Source: Bostrychus sinensis (lineage: Eukaryota > Chordata > Actinopteri > Gobiiformes > Eleotridae). From it: a DNA stretch of 64,000 nt. The stretch covers positions 2,937,407 to 3,001,406 of the forward strand of contig CM036247.1 of assembly GCA_020698575.1 (NCBI GenBank). Reading direction: 5' to 3'. A program made the translations under genes and the position numbers. Of this stretch, positions 1-9,973 are shown piece after piece. Numbering within the stretch: position 1 is the stretch's first letter; each line of letters begins with the position of its first letter. Below the pieces are notes generated by a model. The model was given only the letters and a program-made list of their open reading frames with translations, searched no databases and had not been told where the DNA came from.

Positions 1-386
1 AACTAATCATGTGACCAGGATCTGACCCAGACTCAAGACGCCACAACAAGTGCAAGGGAACAATCTGTGCTGGAAATGTGGCCTTCATGGGAGAGCAGAA
101 GTGATAACAGCCCCTCCTTTACAACTCGCACTGCTTTGCCTGAGAACTGGTTCAGATCCTGGACTATGCCCATATCTGGAGTGGGTGGTATGAAGTTGAG
201 CCTGGGTATATGTTCAGTGTGATAGGGACGGTCGTTGTTGGACGCCCAGCGTAAGCCCTGAGTAAGACGTAGGCGGTAGGGACAGATCCAACCCAGAGCT
301 CTGTTTAATTTGGCTTATGCCAATAAAAAGACAAAAGATAAAAGAAACTGATTGGAGTCTTTATTGATTAGAAAAAGAACACGTCA
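1..386 (+). repeat. 5' LTR of the retrovirus, truncated by window start
   Basis: It matches the 3' LTR from about position 5967 onward and ends in CA at 386, just before the primer site. An AATAAA polyadenylation signal lies in 'gccaataaaaag' near 318. About 55 bp of the LTR start, present in the 3' copy, lie left of the window. Confidence 0.85.
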
Positions 387-389
387 TTA

Positions 390-407
390 TGGTGACCCCG
401 ACGTGAT
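390..407 (+). other. Primer binding site, tRNA-Trp type
   Basis: TGGTGACCCCGACGTGAT starts 3 bases after the LTR end. It is the 18-nt sequence known as the tRNA-Trp primer site of avian sarcoma/leukosis viruses. Identity to the host tRNA is inferred, not checked. Confidence 0.8.
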
Positions 408-1359
408 GAGGTCAACAAGAAAACAGAGTTAGAGCCCTGGAGGCCTGAAGTCACCTCAACCGCCGGCGTAAAAAGAGTACTCAGAACAGCCTGAAGCCTG
501 TTCTATTCGACACCAAAAGTAGCCTGAAGTCTACATCGCGGCCAGAAGTTCGCACAATCGGATCATTAAAAGATGCGGCCGAGGACAGCCTGAAGTCTGT
601 TCTATTGGACAATAAAAGTAGCCTGAAGTCTACATTGCGGCCAGAGGTTCGCACAATTGGACTGTTAAAGTTACGGCCGGAAGTTTGAAAAGATGGAATA
701 TGAATACCGTGGCCAGAAGTTCACGAGGAAAGAATAGAGAGTAGCCAGAAGCCTACTCCGAACAGCCTGAAGTCTGTTCTATTGGACACTAAAAGTAGCC
801 TGAAGCCTACACCGCGGCCAGAAGTTCGCATAATTGGAAAGTACTAAAGTCGTGGCCAGAAGTCCACAGGAAAAAAAAGGCGCCAGTCAACCATCGTAAT
901 TGCAGCAAATTTCTCCTCCCACTGACCCGGGCGGCCTCTACTAAAAGGTAAGCAGAAAACCTGTTTATTCAAATTTCTGCTATTGGCTAAACTAAATTGT
1001 GGTCAGTGTGTGTGGAGAGGACCGCAACAATGGAGGGTGAGTCTGACAAAGAGTTGAGTGAGTGTCAAGCTAAAAGTCAATCTTTGTAGGTTATAGTAGG
1101 TCTTTGTGTCACTGTAATCTCATATTTCTTACTTCTCCAACTGATGCTTGAAAGAGGATACACTATACAGAATATTTAAAATGTTTTCTTGTAATTCAAA
1201 AAATTTAAAACAATTTTGATAACAAGCAGAAGAATAAAAAGCAAAGGAAATCTGATTTAGAGAAAGTACAAGAACACAAAATTTTTTTGAAATGTGAATA
1301 ACATGTAAAAAAAAAAAAAAAAAAGATCAGATACTGCTGCCTGTGTTCCTCTGTTTTTC
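408..1359 (+). other. Retroviral leader with short direct repeats, no gene
   Basis: From about 430 to 870 the leader is built from variants of a phrase such as 'agcctgaagtctgttctat' and 'gcggccagaagttcgcaca', recurring at roughly 100-140 bp spacing. No coding frame is visible. A short frame opens at the ATG at 1030 and stops near 1087. A 17-base A-run lies near 1308. A splice-acceptor-like 'tgtttttccag' is at 1352-1362. Confidence 0.5.
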
Positions 1360-1910
1360 CAGACCTCTCCACGGTGGGACTCCACCTGGACCTGGACTCC
1401 TGCCCAGGACCAGTCCCCAGCAACAACAGCAGCAGCCTGAGCGGCCCCAGAGATAACAGCCGAGGTCGAGCCAGATTCCTCCAGTGACCTGCCAGTGAGA
1501 CCTAAAGCTGACATGATCCACCTACACCATCAGGCCAAGCTACAGCTCCACCTGCAGCCACCCAAGCCATCAGACCTCAGAAGAACAGGAAGCCCAGTCC
1601 ACCAGGTTAAACATGAGCTGAACTGACTGTAGCACCCATCACGTAAGAAAGCAAGTTTCTGTCGGGTTTTAAAGCTGCACTCTGTGAACTGGGCTCCTCC
1701 ACACAATGTCCCATGGTCCAGGTTGCCAGTGTGAGGAAATGGACGATTACAGCATCACCAAGGACTTACACACAGCTGCTCTGATCATGCAGCGGGATGC
1801 AGAGAGCGCGGAGGCCTAGGACAAGGACGAGGCCGAGGCAAGGGTCGGGGTCACTGGAACAGAGGACAGAGGGTCCACCAAGGACAAAATAGAGGCCAAG
1901 ACCACGTATG
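1360..1910 (+). pseudogene. gag: Degenerate gag remnant
   Basis: Interrupted frames encode a Pro/Gln-rich stretch near 1380-1620 and then a Gly/Arg-rich stretch near 1815-1905 reading roughly RGLGQGRGRGKGRG. A basic Gly/Arg-rich tail just before protease is typical of the nucleocapsid part of some fish retroviruses and of foamy viruses. No CCHC zinc knuckle is visible. Several stops are present, so no product is expected. Confidence 0.5.
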
Positions 1911-2284
1911 GTACACTTGAGGTCTGGACACTGGACTTGAGATTGTATAAGTTGGACACTGGATGCGAGAGGTCCACAAAGATACAGTGAAGGACCTCGC
2001 CTGAGTGCTCCCCAGGGGTCAGACTGACTGGGCAGCGAGGACAGGCCCGGTGAGAGACGCACCGAGGAGACATCACCCAGAGGAAGGTACTGCACCCACA
2101 ACACACACACATTCACATCTGTAGCTCTGCAATGAAGAACTGCTTACTGCTAACACACACACATTGATTTCACAGCAGACACTTATTTGGAGAATAAGAG
2201 TAAGCCAGCAGCTACAACTTATGCAAGGTCTCATTGACAAATATAGCTTTGCCAGGATATACACCTTTGAATTGAATTGAGAAA

Positions 2285-2565
2285 AAAAAAATGTTTCTTG
2301 TTGATTCGGGAGCCACTAACTCTGTGGTCAAAAGGCGAGTCTTAAAGAAATCTCCCAAAATGAGTGGTTGTTATGTTTACTCTGTCAGTGCCTCTGGTGA
2401 CACTGCGAGAGCAATATGTCTCCACTTTCATGCTTTGACCCTGCAGGCAAAAACTTTAAGCTCTTTTCCATTTTCCACATTATGTCCAGTTAATTTTCTG
2501 GGTTGAGATCTGATGTGCAGATTAGACATTTGCCTTATCTCCACACCAGAAGGTCCTCAGGTTGT
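2285..2565 (+). pseudogene. Retroviral aspartic protease remnant
   Basis: A frame open from 2291 to 2506 begins MFLVDSGATNSVV, the canonical Leu-Val-Asp-Ser-Gly-Ala-Thr active site of retroviral proteases. After one stop the same frame continues with a PVNFLG...DLM stretch and LISTPEG, matching the conserved 'LGRDL' C-terminal motif of the family. Family membership rests on these two motifs in the right order and spacing. The stop inside the LGRDL motif and the lack of an intact gag-pro frame make it non-functional. Confidence 0.75.
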
Positions 2566-3020
2566 AACGAATTGATCATTTGGCCAATAACAACATATTC
2601 ACAGGAGTCAGGTTTGGAACTGGGACTCCTTTATATGTATAGCAATGACAATTGCCACCAACTCCAAATACTACAGACCTAATCAAAATGGCACAAAACA
2701 GGTGTCTCCTGAGGGAACTACTTGTATGCATGAGGATGACTTGCACTGCACATCACACGAGTCACAGACTGGGCCCCCACCTCTGACCCTGGGTCTCATT
2801 CTCTTCTATGCTGAAGCAAACAGAATGCCTTTCACCTCTGTGTTACACTCAAACTGCTCTGTGTCTCTGGTGCCAGATAAGCATGACGCTTATCAAAACA
2901 GCACCTCCTCCTCCTCTTTCTCTCTGACTCTGAGGCTGCAGCCGTCCCTGCTTTAAAAGCAGTTTCACAGGACCTGTGAGCAAAAAGTAAATATGATGTT
3001 GGTTTGATCAAAGATTGTGA
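2566..3020 (+). other. Degenerate protease-RT linker, no intact gene
   Basis: A 103-codon frame at 2645-2956 is open and lies where the protease-RT linker is expected. It has no motif I recognise, is Ser/Thr-rich, and is flanked by stops. It is treated as decayed pol. Confidence 0.4.
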
Positions 3021-3021
3021 A

Positions 3022-3190
3022 CCAGTGGTGATCAGCCCTAAATCTACTTATAGGCCATACCAGCACCAGTACCCCTTAAAACAAGAAGCTATTGTTGGCA
3101 TTACTCCAGTTTTAATGCTCTAAGGGAGGCAGGAGTAATACTGCTTTGTGAAAATTCTCCAGTATTTTTTTTTGTACAACTATATCACCA
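3022..3190 (+). pseudogene. N-terminal reverse transcriptase fragment
   Basis: Translation from about 3022 gives PVVISPKSTYRPYQHQYPL followed, across stops, by an AGVILLCENSPVF-like stretch. This matches the start of retroviral RT, with its 'YPL...I...AGVI...NSPVFPVKK' motif. The catalytic palm (YxDD) and the RNase H domain are not found downstream, so a large part of pol has been deleted between here and 3600. Confidence 0.65.
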
Positions 3191-3600
3191 TGGCATTAAG
3201 TGTTGCCATTTGCGGTCATGTAGTCAGACGTGGGAGAAGGTCAAAAGCCCCAGGTTACAGTGGATAACCTGTACGATGGGAGTAGAAACACGTTAGACTG
3301 AGAGGGTTTAGCTTGCTCTTTTTAGATGGGACAGTAATGTTCGAAGATGTTTTGTTATGTTTTATTTATTTTTTTATTTTTTTTTTGATACTAGTGCTAC
3401 TCTGAGTTTGTTTGTTGTTTGTGTCTCTGTGCTTTGTTTTTGTCTGTTTGTCCAATGTCTTGGCATGCCAAGGTCTTGTCGTTGGTAATAATAATGGCAA
3501 GACCCAACATGATGATCTTTAGTAGAGGCCTGAATCCCAGCCTTGCCTTCATAACAATTTTTAAGAAAAAAATCGGGCCAAATTGACACATGGGATGGTC
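3191..3600. other. Non-coding filler within retrovirus
   Basis: AT- and T-rich sequence with a T-run at 3358-3386. Two short minus-strand frames (3374-3631) show no recognisable motif. It probably replaces the deleted RT/RNase H region. Confidence 0.4.
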
Positions 3601-3735
3601 CATGTGTCAACAGGGGGGATGTTAACAGCACTCAAGCAACAGTGGTACACAAAAGGGTTGACAGGTTATGTACAGAAATCTTGTCCACAGCACATAATGC
3701 AGGTAAAAGCACACACACAACACCTGCAGCTGGGG
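3601..3735 (+). pseudogene. Integrase zinc-region remnant
   Basis: In-frame text includes GMLTALKQQWYTKGLTGYV followed by QKSC and a short His/Cys-containing tail. This has the spacing of the His-Cys zinc region that opens retroviral integrase and is followed by stops. The DDE core is absent. The call rests on one motif, so confidence is moderate. Confidence 0.45.
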
Positions 3736-4157
3736 TAAGGAATCTGCATTTACTGAGAACTCTGTGTATTTCTGTAAGTTTAAAATAACTAATTTAGTTA
3801 GCATTTTCTGTTTTATTTCAAAGGTCTATTGAACTTGTTGCAACAAGAATTAGAAACTCTGCTCATCTGAAACAGTGGTGACCTTCTGGGGTCATGTGAT
3901 CACAGACAGCATACTTCCTGGCCTCAGCAATAATGCAACAAAATGTTTGAGTTAACATGACGTCATTCTTAAAAAAATGTGCACAAAAATGAAAGGGGAA
4001 TGGTAAAATACATTTTTGGGACTGACTAAACTCTGATGTGGACTTGACCAGGTTTAATAACACTTTCTGTGTGAATGTCTGTGTGAATGTGAATATGTGA
4101 ATTCTAATCACTCTTTGTGTTGTTATGATCCAAAATGTTCATATTTCTGAAATTAAC

Positions 4158-4445
4158 AGGTTTTAACAGGTGCTTAATAAAGATAATAAGGATCCAACAA
4201 ACTGGATCCATATGGATCTGAACCCAGTGATGACAACTCTGGGAGTTGTTGTGTGTATATGTGTTGTGTTGTGTGTATATGTTGACATTTCTCTCCACAG
4301 ACTGAACTATCACCTAAAAGCAATACAAATGGAACAAAAGACTGAGCTGATACAAACCCATATGGAACAATATGAAATATGGAACAAGCACACTTCAGAA
4401 AAGTGTGTAACATTCAAGGAACTAAGGAAAATTCAAGGAAAATAA
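4158..4445 (+). pseudogene. Env-like transmembrane segment remnant
   Basis: The frame open at 4170-4442 encodes a polar stretch, then about 20 hydrophobic residues (TTLGVVVCICVVLCVYVDI) and a basic/polar tail. This arrangement, and the position between integrase and the 3' LTR, fit the end of a retroviral TM envelope subunit. No surface-unit sequence, fusion peptide or immunosuppressive motif is recognisable. Confidence 0.4.
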
Positions 4446-4966
4446 TGGATGTGGTAACTATAACACCTTTGGTAAATTATTTCAGATTGCCTTATCATAT
4501 TTGATGCTTTTATGTGCTAACTAAGTGAGTCTAACTTATTTTGCCAAATTACAACTTTACCAAAAAATCCATGAGAGAATTGAAAGCAGAGATCATGGTC
4601 CAGACTCGAGACCATCCCAAAAAAAAAAAAGGGGGGATGGCATTGTTTTGTGTGCAACATGTTCCTTTATTTTCTCTCAGCAGGTCCCAGATAATACGTT
4701 TACCAAAAACATGTTTCCTAAATGAATGCTGTGAGGTATCACTGCTCCTATAACCTCCACTCTGGAAAAGTAGATAACACAATGGGAGAGTGCTGAGGGG
4801 AAAACAGGCAGGGCCCAAAGCTCTGCCTGTACTGGAAACATCACAGCTTCTATGGTTCTTCTGGTCATTCACACACTGAGCCACCTGGACAACACTGGCT
4901 CCTTTAAGAAGGGCCTCAACTCTCCACAACAACCTCTGCTCCATCTCCGGCTTCTACAACTTCCAC

Positions 4967-5353
4967 TTGGATCAATGCCAGCCGCTTCAAAAGGTCCCTG
5001 AGCCAGGGGACAACTTCTCATCAGTCGGAGACAAACAACAACCCTCCTCTCTGGACGTTGAGGACATCAACACTGAGAGGATCACCTCACTCACTGACTC
5101 ACAACAGTCAGGCTGCGTTGACCTGCACGGACACAGGTGCGAGCCTAGCGCCCCCTGTGTTCGCTCCGGTGAATTCACAATACACACACATCTCACAACG
5201 AGCAGAGCACACACCTCACAGGTTGTTACTGCAACTGAAGAACAACAACCAGACTCATCTTGCGCATTTAACAAAAAGACTATGACATCTGAGCAAGACC
5301 TGGCCCAGAGAGGGACCAGGCGCAAAATCAGACATTGCAAATGGGCTTCGTGA
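4967..5353 (+). CDS. Unrecognised 128-codon frame near retroviral 3' end
   Basis: An uninterrupted frame lies between the env-like remnant and the polypurine tract, where accessory or 3' env sequence would sit. The product is polar, rich in Ser, Thr, Gln and His, and has no signal peptide or membrane segment. I do not recognise a family. It may be a chance opening in a decayed element, because the opposite strand is also open over almost the same span (4987-5364), which argues for low stop density rather than selection. No clear splice acceptor assigns it to a message. Confidence 0.25.
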   Translation: MDQCQPLQKVPEPGDNFSSVGDKQQPSSLDVEDINTERITSLTDSQQSGCVDLHGHRCEPSAPCVRSGEFTIHTHLTTSRAHTSQVVTATEEQQPDSSCAFNKKTMTSEQDLAQRGTRRKIRHCKWAS

Positions 5354-5911
5354 AAGAGCCACACATGCTGCTGTCATCAACTTTATTTATTGACTATTAT
5401 AAACAGGGTTTTATTATAATCAAAAGGGGGGAACGTAGTGGAAATTCATTAATTCCTGTGTTATCCCGTTAGTTTATTATTATCTGAGCTTACTGCGATA
5501 CAAAGACAACAGCAGCGTAACAGCTGCAAGGCCAAAGCATGTTGTGTATTACTGCACCTGAGCCAGGACATGGTGACCTCTTATAGATTAGAGCAAAAGT
5601 ACTCAGATCTGCTGTGACCTGTATCCCTCCTGCAATAACGGATAGACAATTCTGACTTTAACTTTCCTAACCTTTATTACTCGTACTGTGCAATTGCTGG
5701 AGTTGATGACTGCTGATTAATAAAGAGGGTTTTAAACACCAGGGGACATGGTACAAGCCCCTGCACGTGGATACACAGAGCACGGTCATTTGGTTGAATA
5801 AGCTTTGCTAATGTGTAAAAAAAAAAAAAAAAAGGAAGATACGTGTTTTTTTCATTATTTGCTTTGCAGCTTAAATTTTGTTGATCTCCGATTGGAGATC
5901 AAAAGGGGGAA
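5354..5911 (+). other. Retroviral 3' untranslated region with two purine tracts
   Basis: Two AAAAGGGGG-type tracts occur, at about 5420-5430 and 5901-5911. Only the second directly abuts the LTR start (TGTTGTATG). The first is followed by 'aacgtagtgg', not by the LTR, and may be a central or relic tract. An A-run is at about 5818-5834. No coding frame is seen. Confidence 0.6.
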
Positions 5912-6352
5912 TGTTGTATGTGATTTGAACATGATCAAGTTTATAATGAAATGTGAAGAAATGTATCTGAACTAACCATGTGACCAGGATCTGACCCAGA
6001 CTCAAGACGCCACAACAAGTGCAAGGGAACAATCTGTGCTGGAAATGTGGCCTTCATGGGTGAGCAAGTGATAACAACCCCTCCTTTACAACTCACACTT
6101 CTTTGTCTGAGAACTGGTTCAGATCCTGGACTATGCCCATATCTGGAGTGGGTGGTATGAAGTTGAGCCTGGGTATATGTTCAGTGTGATAGGGACGGTC
6201 GTTGTTGGACGCCCAGCGTAAGCCCTGAGTAAGACGTAGGCGTAGGGACAGATCCAACCCAGAGCTCTGTTTAATTTGGCTTATGCCAATAAAAAGACAA
6301 AAGATAAAAGAAACTGATTGGAGTCTTTATTGATTAGAAAAAGAACACGTCA
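5912..6352 (+). repeat. 3' LTR of the retrovirus (441 bp)
   Basis: It begins TG right after the polypurine tract and ends CA at 6352. A polyadenylation signal (caataaaaag) lies near 6285. The base after the LTR resumes the Tc1 sequence at 'acccctaggct', whose counterpart is intact in the right-hand copy near 12340-12352, which fixes the insertion point. Confidence 0.85.
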
Positions 6353-7305
6353 ACCCCTAGGCTAGTGACCTCTTCAAGAGCTAACTGGAGACAGGTGTCA
6401 GCCAACCTGGGGTCCACTCACTGTGAGAAGATTAGAGGAGTGGCTTAAAGTGGCCCTGACCAATAAAAAACACCCCCCAGTTTTGAGTTTGCCATTCTGA
6501 AGAAGCATTGCTTGATGTGAACCATGCCTCGCACAAAAGAGCTCTCAGAAGACCTACGAGTAAGAATTGTTGACTTGCATAAAGCTGGAAAGGGTTACAA
6601 AAGTTTCTCTAGAAGCATTGATGTTCATGAGTCCACGTACGAGCGACTGTCTATAAATGGAGAAGGTTCAATACTGGGACCACACTGCCTAGGAGTGGTC
6701 GTTCTGTAAAGGTGGCTGCAAGAGCAGAGCGCAGAATGCTCAGTGAGGTGAAGAAGAATCCTAGAGTGTCAGCTAAAGACTTACAGAAATCTCTGGCACA
6801 AGCAACATCTTTGTTCAAAAATCTATAATAGGTAAAACATTAAACAAGAATGGAGTTCATGGGAGGACATCATGGAGCCACTTTTGTTCCAAAATACACT
6901 GCTGCATGTTTAAAGTTTGCAAAGGAGCAGCTCGATATTCCACAACAGCACTACTGGTAAAATATTCTGTGGACAGATGAAGCCAAAGTTGAGTTGTTTG
7001 ACCTGAAACAACTCAACGACCCAAAACATAGAAGCAAATCAACAACAGGATGGCTTCAACAGACGCCAGTCAACCAGTTATTAAATCCAAAGGCTCCAAT
7101 ACTTTTTCTAACCTGTACTGTTAATGTTTACATAAATGCTCAATATAAACATGAACAAATGTTGTTGTTGTTTTGCAGCATTAGTTTAAGCAGACTGTGT
7201 TTGTTTATTGTTGTAACTTAGATGAAGATCAGATCATATTTTATGACCAAATCATGCAGAAATCCTAGTATTTCCAAGGGGTTCTATTACTTTTTCTTTC
7301 AACTG
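6353..7305 (+). mobile_element. Tc1-like transposon in left CYP2K intron, cut by retrovirus
   Basis: The element ends in the inverted terminal sequence TTTCAACTG at 7305 followed by TA. Its transposase remnant starts at 6524 (MPRTKELSEDLRVRIVDLHK), the helix-turn-helix start typical of Tc1 transposases. The frame closes after 61 codons and downstream frames are broken, so it is dead. The missing end lies beyond the retrovirus to the left. The same element, at the same intron position, is in the right copy. Confidence 0.8.
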
Positions 7306-7343
7306 TATTCTTTAAACATTTAAAACAAGCCTGTGGTCCTTAC

Positions 7344-8708
7344 TTTGAATTTGTGGATACTTTGCCATAAAGAGTAAGCCCCATCGGATTGTAGCTGCAG
7401 TGGTGTCTGTACCAGCTACAAACAGGTTTGTCACCGAGAACGTCAGATTGTTTTCATTGAAGTACAAGTTGGTATTGTGCGAGTCCTAAGTTTAAAGAAT
7501 ATAAATATTATGAATACTGCTTTATGTGCAATTTTAATAAAATGATTGAAGATGTGCAGGTCTTACCTCTTCTTTGTTTTTTCTGATCAGAAAGCAGTCC
7601 ACAAAGCCACGACACAGCTGAGGGTTTAATGTCTCTTTTAAACCAGCAATTCTGCAGTGAACTTCTTTGAGAGATTCAGCAGTGTTTTTCATAATCCGCC
7701 TACGGTTATTTATCCAGCTCAACATCCTGGGAAACATGTTGTAAAGCTGCAAGGCAAAGAGTGCTATACATAAATGTTTCAGATTTGCAAATGTCATAAT
7801 ATATTGGGAATTACCTGGATTGATGCCGAACCAGTAACAGATATATTTTCACTGAATCTTGCCACCATGTTTTTAAATATTGGATCGTCATATTCAAACC
7901 TGCTTCCATACACAATTGATGAGATTATGTTAAACGTGGCGTGGTTTAATGGACGTCCTGTTTCAAATGGTTTTCCTGAGGACAGAGCATACATCCTGAT
8001 TTAGGTTGATACTGCGTAGTCTGTGTTGAAAATAACCCTTAGTACCTTTATGTTTCTCAAACTCTTGAATCAGACAGTGGCATTCCTCTATAATTTTTTC
8101 TTCTGCTAGTTTTCTTCCCATCCCAAAGTCTCTTAAAGTGGTGAGCGCAAATCTTCTCATCTCCTTCCACGAGTCTCCATTAGCAAAAAGAATTCCTACG
8201 AAATATCAGATTATGTTTAAAGCTCATTTTGAAAGAGTGCTGTGCGTTTGTATACAACTATATAATGAGTCCTACCATGACCCTGAGTTATATCTTGAAA
8301 AATAGGAGGTATGTCTCGGTCTCCAAACTCATTTGCAAGGCCAACCAGAGCCTCTTTGACTGTCTTATATCCAGCCAACACCACCACTTTTTTAGGACCC
8401 AGGTATATTGTAAAGACAGTCCCATATTTCTTTGTCATCTAAAGACATAATTTATATTGAAAGTGTAGTTATGTAACAAATTTGATCTGCAAAATGAGTG
8501 TTAACTTTACCTCACAAAGAGTAATAAAGGGTCTTTTGAGATCGAGCTGCAGCAGGTTGCCAAGCAGCGGCAAAGGCCTTGGTCCTGGAGGCTCTTTCCT
8601 CAGTTCCTCAGATGTGAAGCTGCTGAATATAACACACAGGAATAACATGAGAGCAATAGTCCCCAAGAGAGTAGTGGGACTGAACAAGAGGACTGAAGAA
8701 TAATCCAT
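7344..8708 (-). CDS. CYP2K-like cytochrome P450, left copy, exons 1-6
   Basis: A microsomal family-2 P450 is expected: a heme monooxygenase of the endoplasmic reticulum oxidising lipids or xenobiotics with P450 reductase. Exons on the minus strand: 8708-8511, 8438-8276, 8195-8046, 7975-7815, 7746-7567 and 7485-7344, all with AG/GT borders and the standard CYP2 exon sizes (163, 150, 161 and 142 bases for exons 2, 3, 4 and 6). All six are open and almost identical to the right copy; exon 1 has one extra Leu codon. Visible motifs are the N-terminal anchor, the PPGPRPLP hinge, WKEMRR (C helix) and AGTDTT (I helix). Exons 7-9, with ExxR and the heme Cys, are not in the window. They should lie left of the retrovirus sitting in intron 6. 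Whether the gene is still spliced across that insertion is unknown. Confidence 0.85.
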
Positions 8709-9341
8709 TGAAACAGATGATTTCTCTGCTGCTGCACTGTTGGAACAATTTCAGAGTGTCCCAGACTAACCCTGCAACAACAACACTCTACACCCATTGA
8801 AACTTGGTAAAGCAGAAGCCCCGCCTCCAGCACAATAACATAATTGAGTAGTTTTAGTCCTCTGTAAACCATTCCAGTCTGTAGGAAAATACATTTTTCC
8901 GCTCTCTGTCCTGACTCTAGGGACAGTGTAGTGTATAAGGTCCATCAGACTTCTCCTGAAGATACACAAAATCATCAAAAATAGTCCAGCTCAAAACTGC
9001 CAAGAACATAAAGGTCCAAAAATGTATCACAATCAAGCAACGTTGATAAAATCCTTCACATTGTTGTCCCATGTTAGACTGGACTTCCTTAAACTTGAGC
9101 CAAAAGTCTCAGAAAGCTGTAGAATTAGATATAGTTCTCCTTTGTCTTAGGCAGGGAGGATAAAGAATATTTCTCTCCAAATCAGACATGAGGACACATG
9201 TTCAGGTTCTGCTGTTTGACCGCTCTCCACTCGTAAAGTTAGTTTTTATTGTAGTTCCATGTTTTTAACATGCAGCATTTGACCACATGACACACTCCTG
9301 AGCCTGCTCCAAAAGCACTCACATGTGGAGTTAGCATGACC
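8709..9341. promoter_or_regulatory. Divergent upstream region between the two P450 copies
   Basis: The start codons at 8708 (-) and 9974 (+) are 1.27 kb apart, head to head. The two promoters share only about 130 bp upstream of each ATG (8709-8846 and 9839-9973), including an 'aggcggggcttctgc' GC box. Beyond that, the left copy has about 490 bp of unrelated sequence (8847-9341) in which I see no gene, and the right copy runs into the C-rich array. No TATA box could be fixed with confidence. Confidence 0.5.
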
Positions 9342-9838
9342 CCCCCTCCCACCTCCACTCCCTCCCCTCCCACCTCCACTCCCTCCCCTCCCACCTCCAC
9401 TCCCTCCCCTCCCTCCCGTCCCACCTCCACTCCCTCCCCTCCCTCCCCTCCCACCTCCACTCCCTCCCCTCCCTCCCGTCCCACCTCCACTCCCTCCCCT
9501 CCCTCCCCTCCCACCTCACCTCCCCTCCCTCCCCTCCCACCTCCACTCCCTCCCCTCCCTCCCCTCCCACCTCCACTCCCTCCCCTCCCACCTCACCTCC
9601 CTCCCCTCCCTCCCCTCCCACCTCCACTCCCTCCCCTCCCTCCCGTCCCACCTCCACTCCCTCCCCTCCCTCCCCTCCCACCTCACCTCCCCTCCCTCCC
9701 CTCCCACCTCCACTCCCTCCCCTCCCTCCCCTCCCACCTCCACTCCCTCCCCTCCACTCCCTCCCACCTCCACTCCCTCCCCTCCCACCTCCACTCCCTC
9801 CCCTCCCCTCCCACCTCCACTCCCTCCCCTCCCCCCGT
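9342..9838. repeat. C-rich polypyrimidine minisatellite at duplication axis
   Basis: About 500 bp are built from variants of 'cctccactccctcccctccca', with units of roughly 21-30 bp. The plus strand is nearly all C and T with scattered A. The long Pro/Ser/Thr-rich frames through it in several phases (for example 9336-10079) are by-products of the repeat, not a protein. The opposite strand is G-rich with many GGG and GGGG runs. Confidence 0.95.
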
Positions 9839-9973
9839 CAATTATGTTATTGTGCTGGAGGCGGGGCTTCTGCTTTACCAAGTTTCAATGGGTGTAGAGT
9901 GTTGTTGCAGGGTTAGTCTGGGACACTCTGAAATTGTTCCAACAGTGCAGCAGCAGAGAAATCATCTGTTTCA

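Larger units (their letters stand above)
1..6352 (+). mobile_element. Decayed endogenous retrovirus (left end beyond window)
   Basis: The sequence of 1-386 recurs at about 5967-6352 in direct orientation with roughly eight differences counted by eye, so these are two LTRs. Between them lie a primer site, a Gly/Arg-rich gag tail, a protease with a DSG active site, the start of RT, an integrase zinc-region remnant, an env-like transmembrane segment and a polypurine tract, in normal retroviral order. The internal part is only about 5.5 kb. The RT palm and RNase H are missing and every frame is interrupted, so it cannot be autonomous. It is inserted into the Tc1 element lying in intron 6 of the left CYP2K copy, in the orientation opposite to that gene. 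Confidence 0.85.

Noticed and set aside
5419..5911. Nested second LTR starting after the first polypurine tract
   Set aside because: The sequence after 5430 does not begin with TG, and no second copy of it is found in the window.
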